Shown: positions 30,955 through 42,539 of the stretch, piece by piece
Position numbering within the stretch: the stretch's first letter is position 1
Layout of the letters: the number at the start of each line of letters is the position of its first letter
From: Ichthyophis bannanicus
Lineage: Eukaryota > Chordata > Amphibia > Gymnophiona > Ichthyophiidae
Assembly (NCBI GenBank): GCA_033557465.1
Contig: CM066033.1
Span: forward strand, 380,873,289-380,937,288
Reading direction: 5' to 3'
Length of the DNA stretch: 64,000 nt
Program-made: the position numbers and the translations under genes
The notes under the pieces: generated by a model
The model's database searches: none
Told to the model about the DNA's origin: nothing
What the model saw: the letters and a program-made list of their open reading frames with translations, nothing else

Positions 30955-31928
30955 AAATTGGTGGAGGGGTTGCCCTCTATGTTAGAGAGGGCATTGAGTC
31001 ACATAGGATTAATGTTTTTGCAGGAAACAAAATACAAATTTGTAGATGACACAAAACTATTTAAAGTTGTAAAAACCCATGAGGATTGTGGAAAACTGCA
31101 AGAGGAACTTGATAAATTGGAAGACTGGACATCCAGTCTTGTTGACATATTATGTTTTGAAACATTAACTAATGCATACCCAGTTTCAAACGTTCCTACT
31201 TCTCCTGTTATCTTTTTGTATAAGAGTTACATTTAATAGTTGAATGTTCTTTGTTCTAAATCTGTTCTATGTAAAATAATAGTATTCTACTATTAAAGTT
31301 TATGTTACCTGTAAACCGCCACTGACCTCTGGAAGTGGCGGTATAGAAAAGATATATAAATAAATAAATCCAAATGGCAGATGAAATTTAATGTAGACAA
31401 GTGCAAAGTTATGCACCTGGGAAAGAAAAACTAAAACGATGGTTACACGATGCAAGGTTCCACATTAGGAACCACCACCACCCAGGAAAAAGATTTAGTT
31501 GTCATCGTGGATAACATATTAAAACCCTCCGCCCAGTGTGCAGCGGTGGCCAAGAGAGCAAATAGCATGCTAGGTATCATAAGGAAAGGAAAGGAAAATA
31601 AAACAAAGGATATTATAATGCCTCTGTATCGTTCCATGGTACAACCAAACCTTGAATATTGCGTGCAATTCTGGTCGCCGTATCTTAAAAAGGATATAGC
31701 ATTATTAGAAAACGTACAGAGAAGAGCCACCAAAATGGTAAAGGGGATGGAAGGATACCCCTATGAAGAGAGGCTAAAAAGGTTAGGGCTCTTCAACCTG
31801 GAAAAGAGACGGCTGAGGGCAGATATGATAGAGGTCTATAAATTAATGAATGGAGTGGAATGTGTAAACGTAGATCGATTGTTTACGCCATCAAAATATA
31901 GAAAGAATAGGGGGCATGCAATGAAGCT
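30955..31928 (+). pseudogene. CR1 continuation: deleted endonuclease and RT part
   Basis: GGGVALYVREGIESHRINVF is followed at about 31025 directly by the RT block [19 protein letters not shown], so most of the endonuclease and the first half of RT are missing. A 235-bp LINE/SINE tail interrupts at about 31133. The C-terminal region continues ([30 protein letters not shown]) to the LTR-like insertion at 31929. Confidence 0.88.
31133..31368 (+). repeat. L2-like tail insertion in CR1
   Basis: Ends with 'gtaaaccgccactgacctct' and 'gtggcggtatagaaaagata' plus an AAAT tail, the same type of terminus as the L2-like LINEs and SINEs. The start is set by where CR1 similarity stops (TCCAG repeated). Confidence 0.65.
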
Positions 31929-33416
31929 TGTCACAAGGTGGACCTAACAGAGCCTGAAAAAATGGAGATCAGTAGGGATGATCAGGGAAAAACTGACAGC
32001 ATAAATAAAAACCTGTCAGATGGTTGCTATAAACAACCAGGACACACGTGGGTAAGGGCTAGGAAGACACACCCAGGTAGTAGGGAAACGGAGTTTGCAT
32101 TACCTGATAGGGATCAGCTGGGTGGAGGTGGAGCCCAAAGACACATACATAAAATACGCTCACAAGCAGTTAGAGGGAGACAGCAAGAGAGACAGCGGCA
32201 AGGGCAGCAGCAGCCGTGGAACGAATGGAACTGGAATGAGAGAAAGAGAGAATGAACCACTGGGTCAGCAGGAAAATCAACAGGAAAGTCTGAGTGAGTC
32301 CCAAGACCTGTTTGAGAAGTTTGGAAGTCAGCAGTTGAATACTGAGTGCATGTGTGGAGGTCACGAGAGACGAGGGAGAATTTCCATAGAAGGTAACACA
32401 GCAGGAAATGCAGAGAGAGGCTGCTTCCTACCTGAGTGGGTAAAACCCAGAATTGATAGGAAAAGCCAACCAAAAGCAAGCTTAAGAGGAACAGAGAATA
32501 ACTTCTTCCCTTGTGCTAGAAGCCCTAAGAGAAGAGAAGTTTTCCTACCTGCAGGAGCTTGTAATTCTACTAGCAATTTTAAACTCCCAAGTTTTAACAA
32601 GGTGCCGTCTCGAGTAGTGCAATCACAGGCAGCTGTACTGCAAGAGCTAAGCCCGAGCAAGCTCAGAGCATACCGTGAACACTCTAATAACAGAGCCAGT
32701 GAATGTTTGAAGTTCCCTTCTAGTTACCAGCAGAGGCAGAGCTCCTACGAGCCTCACTCAAAAACGTATGGTAATTCCCAGCAAGGCTTTGGCTCAGAGA
32801 AACAAAGTAACTTCCTGCTTGACGGAACAAGCCAGCCTTACTCCGGTGAAACAGCTGATCCTGTAAATGTGTGTTCAGGTGAATATGAATTAATGCAATA
32901 TGATAATCCAGATATGCAAGTAAGTCCTGAACCAATGGACTGTTCTTTATCAGTAATTGACCCAGAGTTTTCTCTGAGATAAGAAGGTTGAAGATAACCA
33001 GAGTTTAAAGCCATAATCTGTTTGCTAACAAACGTGTCTCTCAGGCAAGCAGTATAATTGAGCTGTACAAAGGCAGCAAAAGAAAAGGTTGTGTTAAGAA
33101 CAGAAAGTCTGTTTAGTTCTTTTCTTTTGTTATAGTTAAAAGCTGAAGCAAGCTATTTTTGTTCCATATTTAATTTCTGTTATATGCCCGAAGTGGTTTA
33201 TTATTTGTTTTGCCAAAGAAGAAAAAACCTCGTGGACGGGGAATAAAGCCCTGATTTGAAGTTGAAGTGTGTGAGTGAGTGATTCTTATCAAAGAAGGTA
33301 CAACTACCACGCTCCCAGAGGGCCAGGCAGGGCTGTCGGCAGCATTTACAGAGCCAAGAGGAGGAGTCATCGGGTAATACCTGACCCCACCGGTAGGGTC
33401 CCCTGAGGGTGTGACA
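31929..33416 (+). mobile_element. TG...CA element, probable solo LTR with an ORF
   Basis: Begins TGTCACAAGG, ends GGGTGTGACA, and is flanked by AGCT on both sides. CR1 coding sequence is continuous across it (GHAMKL before, [18 protein letters not shown] after). The TGTCACA/TGTGACA ends and the 4-bp duplication fit an LTR. An AATAAA lies at about 33242, 170 bp before the end, as in an LTR R/U5 boundary. No internal region or partner LTR is present in the window. It carries the ORF described next. Confidence 0.72.
32095..32982 (+). CDS. Unknown 295-residue ORF inside the LTR-like element
   Basis: Uninterrupted frame in DNA otherwise full of stops. The product is rich in Ser, Gln, Asn and Arg, with a low-complexity N-terminal third (KGSSSRGTNG, QQENQQESLSESQ), a CMCG motif near residue 90, and a C terminus ending MDCSLSVIDPEFSLR. 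I see no transmembrane segment, signal peptide or known domain. It could be a protein encoded within an LTR, a gag-like remnant, or chance. The start is uncertain because another frame overlaps at 31938-32255. Confidence 0.45.
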   Translation: MHYLIGISWVEVEPKDTYIKYAHKQLEGDSKRDSGKGSSSRGTNGTGMRERENEPLGQQENQQESLSESQDLFEKFGSQQLNTECMCGGHERRGRISIEGNTAGNAERGCFLPEWVKPRIDRKSQPKASLRGTENNFFPCARSPKRREVFLPAGACNSTSNFKLPSFNKVPSRVVQSQAAVLQELSPSKLRAYREHSNNRASECLKFPSSYQQRQSSYEPHSKTYGNSQQGFGSEKQSNFLLDGTSQPYSGETADPVNVCSGEYELMQYDNPDMQVSPEPMDCSLSVIDPEFSLR

Positions 33417-34003
33417 AGCTACAGGGTAAACTATTTAAGACTAATAAGAGAAAATATTTTTTCACTCAATGTGTAATCAATCTCTGGAATTTGTTACCGG
33501 AGGATGTAGTAAAAGCTGTTAGTGTAACTGGGTTTAAAAAAGGCTTGGACAAATTCCTGGAGGAAAGGTCCATAAACCATTATTAAAAGGGACCTGAGAT
33601 ATCACTGCTTGACCCAATACAAGCACTGTGGAACCTGTGTCTTTTGGGGAAACTGCTAGGTATTTATGACCTAGATTGGCCACTGTTGGAAATAGGATAC
33701 TGGGCTTGATGGACCTTGGTCTGACCCAGTAAGGCATATCTTATGTTCTTAGATGTCTTTGCATCTATGTACTCAACATTCTTAATTTTATAATGGCTTG
33801 TTTCTTTTATTCTATCCTATTTCTTCTCTGCTTAAATTGTATTTTTCCTTTTCTTATGTTTTTTTTTATTATTGTAAACCATTCTGCTTCTAACATGCAG
33901 GGCGATATATGAAGCAAAATAAAGGACTGGCCACTGTTGGAAACAGGATACTGGGCTTGATGGACCTTGGTCTGACCCAGGAAGGCATTTCTTATGTTCT
34001 TAT
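33417..34003 (+). pseudogene. CR1 ORF2 end and 3' UTR, with a second CR1 tail
   Basis: Continues the CR1 after the LTR-like insertion ([12 protein letters not shown] block with Cys changed, [18 protein letters not shown]) and ends at about 33753. AT-rich DNA follows, and then a second short CR1 tail at 33930-34003 ('ggccactgttggaaacagga'). Confidence 0.85.
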
Positions 34004-34650
34004 ATACGAGCCTTCATAGACCGTGAGCAAACTGCCAGTTAAAAGAAGGGCTGACCTCTCAAACCTGGGCTGTTGCAATTCCCTCGACAGACTACCCAGC
34101 CAGGCAACCCTTAGAAACACTCTCTGCCATCTTTCAGTGCGAGGAAACACGGGGCCAGAGACAAAATGACTGCTGTTCCCACCAGCAGGAAAGCTGCAGG
34201 AACCACAGCCCACACAACCACAGCCCACCTGTGTGCTGCTCACGGCCCAATAAGCCGTTATCTCTCCAACCGCTGTTGTGGTGATCTCCTCCCCAAAAGG
34301 AACCCTTAGAGCAGCATCAGAGGCTCCTCCATTCCCATAGGAAATACAGGACTGCAAAGCCTTCTGTGTTTTTTTTTTTTGTTTTGTTTTTTTACTTTAT
34401 CCTCTCAGCCTGATCTGCTGCTCATAACATTGCACAGAGACGTAAAGGGGAAGGGATGAGGAGAGGAGACAAAGGAGCAGAAAAAGGGGGAGGGACTGCA
34501 AGGACCGCCTAAGGGGTTGTCACTCACCACACTGAACCTGGTAGGGATCCCATGGAATCGCAGCTACCTATGCATACACTTGACCTCACTGAAACTCAGT
34601 GTTCTCTGCCTCTATCTGCTGGTTGAAATGCAAAACCCACTCATCTGGAC
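34004..34650. other. Unassigned, possible DIRS-type terminal fragment
   Basis: No gene. Around 34600-34650 the minus strand reads 'accagcagatagaggcagag', resembling 'accagcagattggtggagac' at 63.09 kb in front of a DIRS/Ngaro-type gag. The similarity is short. Confidence 0.3.
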
Positions 34651-35745
34651 TAGTCTAGCACTCATCTCTTTCCATGGATTTCAGTACCATCTTTATGTTG
34701 ATGACTCCCAGATCTACCTCTCTACATCTGAAATCTCTCTGGCAAGACAGACCCAGATCTCTGCCTGCCTTTCTGACATTGCTGCTTGGATGTCTCACCA
34801 CTTCTTGAAATTGAGCATGGCCAAAACCGAGCTTCTTAGTTTTCCCCCTTAAACTTCCTCTCCTCTTCCTCCTTTCTCAGTCTCTGTGGATATCTCTCTA
34901 CTCCTCCCTGTTTCCTCGGCTCGCAATCTTGGGGTCGTCTTTGACTCCTCTCTCTCCTTCTCCAGAAACATCTATCTGATAACTAAGACCTTCCGTTTCT
35001 TTCTCTATAACATCAACAAAATCCACCCATTCCTTTTCTGAATACACTTTTAAGACCCTTATCCACTCCTTAATCACCTCCTATCTTGACTATTGTAACC
35101 TACTCCTTGCTGGACTCCCGCTGAATCATCTCTCTCCCCTTCAATCTGTTCAACACTCTGCTGCACAGCTTCCGCCAGCCTCGTAATGCTCATATTACTC
35201 CCTTTTCAAGTCATTTCATTGGCTCCCTATCCATTTCCGCATCCAGTTCAAACTTCTCCTGCCGACCTATAAGTGCTGATCTATAAGTGTAAGTGCATTC
35301 ACTCTGCAGCTCTTCACTACCTTTCCTCTCTTATACCTCCCTACACCCCTCCCCGGAAACTCCGCTCTTTTGGCAAATTGCTTCAATCTGTGCCCTTCTA
35401 TTGCTAACTCCAGACTTCGCTCCTTTCACCTTGCTGCTCCTTATGCCTGAAACAAACTACCCGAGTCTGTATGTCAGGCGTCTTCTCTGGCCCTTTTCAT
35501 ATCCAGGCTGAAAACTCACCTCTTTGCTGCCGCTTTCAGATCTTGACTCACCTCATCTCCTTTGTGTTTCTTTACCATTCCCCTAGATGTATCTCATATC
35601 TACAGCTACTGTGTTGTCTGTCTTGACTAGATTGTAAGCTCTGATGAGAAAGGACTGCCTCTTACATATCTGTGCAGCACTGCATACATCTTGTAGCGCT
35701 ATACAAATGCTCAGTAGTAGTAGTAGTTGTAGTATGATAAGGAGA
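34650..35745 (+). pseudogene. L2/L3-type LINE with TAG-repeat tail, plus strand
   Basis: RT block [18 protein letters not shown] (YVDD catalytic motif) then LSMAKTELLSFPP and SARNLGVVFDSSLSF. Later parts carry many stops. It ends 'tagcgctatacaaatgctca' and (TAG)n. Same family as the minus-strand copy at 19.8-21.1 kb. Confidence 0.85.
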
Positions 35746-36560
35746 GCTAGATTTGCATATAATAGAAGCAGTGCATGGAAACATTCAAGCCAACAAATCA
35801 AGCTTCCATTTGTTTAATCTGGCTTGCACAGTGAAAGAGGAGTGGATTAATGGCTGAAAAATTGCTGCCAAAGGCCTAAGCTTCAGAGTGGGATGTTGTA
35901 AAGCTGAAAATAGCAAAGTTGTCCAAAACATAAAACATCCAAACCCACTGGCATTGAAAAAACACCTTTTAAAAAAAGAGAAAAATGATCATAAAGATTA
36001 TAGGCATTTTAACAGAGAAAACCTCACTCATTTTGAAGGGATGATCTTTTTGCTTTTATTTTGGTATTACAGTAGAAGGATCTAAAAAGCAAGGTGATTG
36101 GGAGAAGACCTCACTAAACAGGAATGACCAATAAACCTCAGAGTATAACAATGTTTGTTTCTTGGGAAGTGGAAAGCAATAAATAAAACATTCCAGAACA
36201 TCTCTAGGATGAATTACTGTATGGATCCAAGGATACATCTGTCCACAGCTCAATAGGAGCATTTCACTGCTCTCTAGCACCAATGTCTGGACTGCTCATG
36301 CAACAGACAGACAGATATTCACATCAAAATTAACCATGCATTTCATAGTTTTGGTGATGCTGTGAGCCAGACTCAAGTCATTCTAGAAAAATGGGCATGC
36401 ATATGAGGCAGAATGGATTAATACACAAAGCGTATTTGAGCTGTATGGTTGCCAGATGTCTATCCCTATATCAAGCACAGATAAGCTTCAAAATACACAA
36501 TTCCATTCAATATTTTACTATAACCATATTTAGCTGTTTTTATACATATTAGAATAATTA
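35746..36560. other. Unassigned, possibly unique sequence
   Basis: No repeat family or coding block recognised. This is one of the few stretches that may be single-copy. The short frames show no motif. Confidence 0.3.
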
Positions 36561-38160
36561 AGATAGGGAATTTGGCAGCTCTCAGTTTCTCTTCTGGTAC
36601 CTTCTCCAATCTCTGGAAACATGCTTTGGTCCACCCACTCCTGAAAAAGCCATCCCTTGATCCTCTTGTTTCAGCACACTATTGCCAAGTCTCAAATCTC
36701 CCATTTCTCTCAAATTCTCGAAAAAGCTATCTTTGCTTAACTCTCATATCAACTTAACTCCACTCACTTCCTTCACCCCCACCAATTTGGTTTCCCTCCT
36801 GGCCATAGTGTCGAAACAATTCTACTCTCATTTCTCAATGAACTTCACACTTCACATGATCGCAGCAAGGTTCCTGTGGCAGTATCCTTGGACCTGTCAG
36901 CGGCGTTTAATCTCGTGGATTACTCGATTCTCCTCTCCAGTCTATGTGATGCTGGACTTTGGGGATTGGTCTATCGGTGGTTCCACTCCTTCCTTTTCTC
37001 CAGGTCTTGCATGGTCATCTCACCCACCACCCCCTCCTCTTCTTCTGAATCCGTTCTCCTCCACTGCAGTGTCCCCCAAGGCTCAGTGCTAGTGCCCCTT
37101 TTATTCAATGTCTTTCTTGCACCACTTGCTCTTCTCATTCAGCAGTCCAGGTTGTCGGCTTATTATTACGCTGATGATATTGTAATACTCCATCACACCA
37201 ACCTCTCACATCCAGAACTATCCCCTCTCAACAATAGTCTCTCTCTAGTTGCTGACTAGTTAATAACGAATTGTCTGCGCTTAAATTTGGCCAAAACATC
37301 AGCTATCTGGTTCACTCACGGAAGCTCCTGCCCCCCATTAACCCCAGTCCTCGCTGATTTTCCCATTCCTCTAGTGTCCTCCTTTCGTTATCTAGGGATA
37401 CTTCCTGACTGACCTATCTTTCAAGGACCACATCTCCCAGCTTACAAGGAAATCCTACTATTCTCTTCGTCAAATTTGGTCAATCCATCCATTCCTCACC
37501 GCCCAGGCACTAACCACTCTCCTCTTATCCCTGGTCATATCTCGCTTAGATTTCTGCAACTCTTGCTGGTATTACTCACAACCAACTCCACTGCCTCCAA
37601 TTAATACAGAATACAGCAGCTCGGATCATCACACACTCCACCTGTCTAGAACATATTACCCCTCTTCTAATTCAATTCCATTGGCTCCCCGTGGATTTCG
37701 CTACACTCACACTCCTCAATATTTGGCTGACTTCCTCCAATCTCACATCCCTCCGTGTAGCCTTCGCTCGGCATATATTAACTGCCTCCATCTTCCCTCC
37801 CCATCCCGTGCTTATTTACAGTCCACCTGACACTCACCCTTCTTCTTCCTCGAACCCGCCCTGTGGAATTCTCTCCCTATGACTCTCCGCTTGGAACAGA
37901 ACTACATTAAATTCAAATCGCTCCTCAAAACACACCTCTACTGCCTTTGACCTCCCAACACCTACCGTCTGACCTGGGTTATCTATGTTGTCTCCTCGTC
38001 TTGTCCGAACGACTGGTCTCTCTTTTTTTCCTGTCACACGTTGTAGTTCTTTTTCCTTTTTCTGTCCCCTGGTCTTACTTTTATTCATTTTAGATTGTAC
38101 ACCGCCCTGATGTATCGAAGGAGTGGTATATCAAATGCTAATAAACAAACATAAATAATC
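36560..38160 (+). pseudogene. L2-like LINE, RT domain to 3' end
   Basis: VSNLPFLSNSRKS opens the RT, followed by VAVSLDLSAAFNLVDYSIL, GSVLVPLLFNVFLAPL, and YYADDIVILHH with a Y-A-D-D catalytic motif. The first and second parts are in shifted frames. The 3' end is 'caccgccctgatgtatcgaa' then 'gtatatcaaatgctaataaa'. Extended similarity from RT to C terminus makes this the longest L2-type piece in the window. Confidence 0.88.
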
Positions 38161-38324
38161 CTTAAATGATCAGTGCTTTCCAGTAACGCCAGGGATACTA
38201 GTTAAGAGACTTTGTGAAATGTTCCCACTCATTACTTCTGTCTTTATAGCTCTCTGGGTATAATCATGTTGAGAACAATATGAATTATACCTAAACATTT
38301 TTATTTATAAAAAACAACAAAATT

Positions 38325-38480
38325 TAAGGGGGTAATTTTATACAGAGGTGCCTGTTTTTAAGGGCTAAGAATGTACATAAATACACGCAAGTGGTCACAC
38401 TTATGCATAAATGACCCCTTATAAAATACTGACTAGCATAAAAGTACACAGGTGAATTTGATGCTGCGTAGTTTCACTTT
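38325..38480. repeat. MITE-like 'ggtaattttata' repeat
   Basis: Starts 'gggggtaattttatacagag', with 'accccttataaaatactgac' as an inverted partner. Related words are at 39.5 kb, 40.2 kb and 62.5 kb. Non-coding. Confidence 0.4.
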
Positions 38481-38559
38481 GGGTGTGCACAAGGTTGGAG
38501 TTTGAGCAGAGCATGGGCAGTGCGAGCAAGCATGGGAACCGATTATGAAATATGATAAT

Positions 38560-38620
38560 TTATGCGTGTGTGTGTGTGTGTGTGTGTGTGCATGTGTGTG
38601 AATATAAACACACACACACT
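38560..38620 (+). repeat. TG/CA microsatellite
   Basis: (TG)n interrupted by CATG, followed by 'aatataaacacacacacact', so the two arms are partly complementary and could fold back. Confidence 0.9.
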
Positions 38621-38689
38621 GCAAACAGAACCAAAGGAGATATGTACCAACCGGGTTTTACCAAGTTTCGCACTTTTCAGGGCTTACCC

Positions 38690-39235
38690 TAATGATTTCA
38701 GCATTATGACAACCATGTTGGCCTTCTTCTTGCACCTGTACACTGGCTTTCCATCTGCTTCCTGATTTGGTTCAAACTACATCTCACCTATATAGCTGCA
38801 TTGACTCTGCAGCTAATGTCACATCTCCTCTTACTTCCTCCCCTTCTATTCACCAGACAAGCTGCTTCTAACTGTGCACTTCTGTTCCTCTGCTAGCTCT
38901 AGACTCGGCACTTCTGCGCTCCTTCCCTTTGGAATAACCTACCACCCGACCTCCGTCTGGAGCCCACGTACGCCCGTTTCAAATTTGCCTTGAAAACGTC
39001 GCTCTTTCAACAGGCTTTTGATCTTTCCAACTAATATGCCCGGACAGTCCTGTTTGTTTAAAATTCCCTTTTCCCGTCCGCCTTCCTCTCCTCCAGTCCT
39101 ATATGTCTGTGTCTTCTCTATTTTCTGTTAAATTGGATTTCCTTTCTAATCTTTTATTTATTTTTAACTCTTTTATGTAAACTGCTTTAATTTGTTCTGT
39201 AAGGTGGTATAGCACATTTTTAATAAACATACTTT
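38690..39235 (+). pseudogene. L2-like LINE, C-terminal and 3' UTR fragment
   Basis: Degenerate C-terminal coding words ('ctcttttggaataacctaccac'-type WNNLP block read in the plus strand at about 38930; LKTSLFQQAF-like at about 38995) and a tail 'aaactgctttaatttgttct', 'gtaaggtggtatagcaca'. Frames are broken throughout. Confidence 0.65.
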
Positions 39236-39239
39236 CTGC

Positions 39240-40340
39240 CTTGTCGTTACAATGGAATGGCCCAAGTTAGTGTGTTTTGTTCCATCTCTGGCATTAGGTT
39301 CTACTCAAAGACCTATCATTTTGAGATTGCTTTAAAATCCCAAACCCCTGACTCTTCTTGTTCTGACTCTCTCATATTAAACATTTTTAGTGTAATACTT
39401 GCATGATTGCTAGAAATTGTCTTGTCTGTTTCTCTCAACTAGATTAGAAGCTTCCAGAAGCAAGGACAGTTTCTGTTTTATGTATCTGGATAGCACTTCA
39501 TGGGGATAATTTTATAACAGGGTGCTTAGATTTAGAAGATGCAGAAGGCACCTATTTCTAGCCTGTTTATGAAAACAGGACTGACATGTAGATCACTGTT
39601 TTTTGCATGCATTGCCTGCATTGTATGCAAATCTCTCTCATGCATATTCATTGTGGCTCTAGCTTGGGAACCCAGAGACCAGGGTTCAGTTCCCACTAGC
39701 ACTCCTTGTGGCCTTAGGCAAGTCACTTAACACCACAATTATGTATGTGTATATAGTCATACTGCCTATTTCATAAATAATGCCAAAATCCCATGTGAAT
39801 CCCGGATACTAATCTGTATGTAGTTCACCTGTTCACCATGTTTATTGTAAGTTCAATGTGTATATAGTTCACCTGTTCACCATGTTTAAATTCCCTGTTT
39901 ATTGTAAGTTCAATGTTAGACTATTCTGCATTGCACAATTCTTGTTACCTGTGAACCGCACGGATGAAAAATAGTGCGGTTTAAAAAAACAATAAATAAA
40001 TAAATAAATAAAATAAATAAATAAATACTTAACCCTCCATTGCTCAGAAAAATCCAAGTTATTAATGTCCCTGTTTAATATACATTTACCAAGTTTAAGT
40101 TACAATGTAAACTGCTTTGATTGAAATCATAAAGCGGTATAAAAACTTTTTAAATAAATAAATAAAATAAATATCTCAAGAACTGGGTAGAGAACCCCAC
40201 TAGAAGGCAGAGACATTAACAAATGCACACGTATACAATCTGTACAACCATGTGTACTTTATAAAATGTGTGTGTAAATTGTGACTTTACCCATGTTCTA
40301 CCCACATTCCACCCCAGAACACACTAACACTCGCATCATG
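39240..40340 (+). repeat. Cluster of SINE/LINE tails and MITE remnants
   Basis: A decayed copy of the palindromic hAT MITE (39.55-39.66 kb, 'tctctcatgcatattcattg') is followed by a SINE body ('cttaggcaagtcacttaaca'). Two L2-type tails follow: 'gtgaaccgcacggatgaaaa' with AAAT runs at about 39.95-40.02 kb, and 'aactgctttgattgaaatca' with AAAT runs at about 40.11-40.17 kb. No gene. Confidence 0.6.
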
Positions 40341-41045
40341 TAACAGTGCCTGTCCCCCCCCCCCCCTCCCGGCGTGCTCAGCACTCCATTGGCAGCCAAA
40401 TCACTTCTGGATCTTGGTGGGGGTCTTGCAACTCTGGAGAGAGCCATACCCCTGACGTGCCTGGGTCCACCAACAATTCATCCAACGGTCTCACTGAGGA
40501 CGCTGCTCCCACCTCCGTAACAGTAAAGCTGCACTGAGTCAGGACTCGCTGCCCAGATATGCTGTCTCCCGCCAAGCCCGAGGGTAGGCTGGTTTGTGGC
40601 ACCCCATGAGCTCAGCAAACCTTCTCCCCAGGATCTGGTCTGACTATCAGATCAGCTGTCTGCCCCGAAGCAACTCCCTGCTGCCATCTTGCCTCCTCCT
40701 CATTCTCACTCTTTAAACACCAACCAAAATGTTTTGCTGGTTATCAGCTTTATGAAAACCTGCACACAGTTCAAGTGCTCTGCCTGTGGGGTGCTTTACT
40801 TTTGGCATTTTGCAGATAGTGGTTACTCTTGCTTATGGTCTTCAGTTTTTTTTGCCGAGATGTTGATCATCACAGATTGGAGGGCTCTTCTGTGCGTACA
40901 GGGACTCCTGTGCATTATAGAAAGAAAGGGGAAGGAGGAGGACTGTAGTGAACCTCTGTTTAGAGGCAGTTTACTTTCCCAAAGCAAGACAGTGCTAAGT
41001 GACTCATTTATAATATGTGTTTTTTTTTTTTTTAATGTTTGCTTA
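40341..41045. other. Unassigned, with C14 run
   Basis: A run of about 14 C with one T lies at 40355-40370. The 122-codon frame at 40689-41057 has no recognised domain. No function assigned. Confidence 0.25.
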
Positions 41046-41170
41046 TTTTGTATTTAACTCGGACCTTTCCACTACTAGCTGAAGGCGAGCTACAATCAGG
41101 TACAGTAGGTATTTCCCTGTCTCCAAGGGGCTTACAGTCTAAGCTTGCACACGAGGCAATGGAGTTCAAT
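41046..41170 (-). repeat. SINE 3' fragment
   Basis: 'Ggcgagctacaatcaggtac', 'gtctccaaggggcttacagt' and 'cacgaggcaatgg' match the SINE tail at 61.6 kb. Confidence 0.55.
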
Positions 41171-41486
41171 CCTTATTTTGATAGTTTTTGTAGATGTTCT
41201 TGATAAATTGCCTCCTTTAGATCTTTTTGTTTTTGTCTCCTGGAGAGGTTACAGGAAAGCCTCTGGGGTGCAACAGGGAGCCAGGTAGTTATCAATACAG
41301 GTTGCCTTATTATTATGCCTTTCAAAGCCCAGTAATGAGAAGACAAAACACTGGTGAGAGTTCAGTCTTCGATGGGCATTTAATGAGAGTAGGAGCTTGA
41401 GAGGAATTGAAATGTACTACACTGTCTGCAGCGGTCATACCTACGGAGTGGGAGGACGGTCAAGAGTTAGAACTAGCAGAGAAAAC
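41171..41486. other. Unassigned flank of hAT-like copy 2
   Basis: Nothing recognised. It ends with GAGAAAAC, the left target duplication. Confidence 0.3.
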
Positions 41487-42539
41487 CAGGGGCAGCCCAA
41501 GGGGGGTGCGGGACCATGTGCGGAGACTTGGTGTGGGGCCTCATTTGCATAATGGACCTCATTTGCATAAATATTTGCATAATGTTACCATACACTAACT
41601 TTTAGTAAACATGCCTCTTAATGAGTGTATGGATAAAGAAAGACTAAAAGATTTCTACATTACTATAATCCAGTGCCAACCGCCAGGCACATTAGGAACT
41701 ACTACAAACACTGCCTATTTAGAACCCATAGCAAACCCACCGTATCGTAACAGCACTACCAGGACTCACAAAGCACCATATCCTACCTATCAAAAGGCAA
41801 CACTGCAAATATTAAACCAATACATTTCAGAGAATAAGAATACATGACCTACTGGGGAAAGAGAAAAAGGGCAATGTCAAATAGGAATTACATAAACAGA
41901 ATACCTCAGCTCAGTTACACATGCAGAACATAGACCATCACCACACAAGGAATCACAATTTAGAAACAGGAAGACAATAATTAAACTGGGAACCCCAAAA
42001 GCCAAACTTGGAATGTACAACAACACTGTAGAAATAAAACTATAAATTAATTTCCTCTTGTACTAAACAAAGCGCAGAGTTAATGATGCATATTTCCCAG
42101 AGCTGACATATTCCAGTTAATAAATTCAAATTAAAGAGATATTGTCTACCTTTTGTGCATTTTTTTTTCAGTTGCAATTGCTCCAGCCAATTTCTTCTGG
42201 TTTCTTTGTGACTTCTGCTAACTCTCCATCGTCTGCTGTCCATTTGTCCTTTCTTCTCTTCTAGTTTTTTTCCATTCTCTCTCTACATCTGCTTTAACAT
42301 ACCGGTACTAATCTTTCTCCTTTTGCTCTTTCTTCATTCCTATTTCATCCACTCAAATTTTACCCCTCCATCCTCAATCCACACTTACTCTCCCAATACC
42401 CGGCCAATTGTAGATTTTTCTTCCCTCCCACATAAAATATTTTTCCCCTCTTCATTTCACTCTCCCAGCCCCATCCCATTCTAATCCTCCCCCAACATCA
42501 ACTCCCTTCTAGTTCAAGCCCCACCCAGCATCTGCTCCC

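Noticed and set aside
32114..32660. Minus-strand frames of 64-121 codons within the LTR-like element
   Set aside because: Complementary to the longer plus-strand ORF and without recognisable features.
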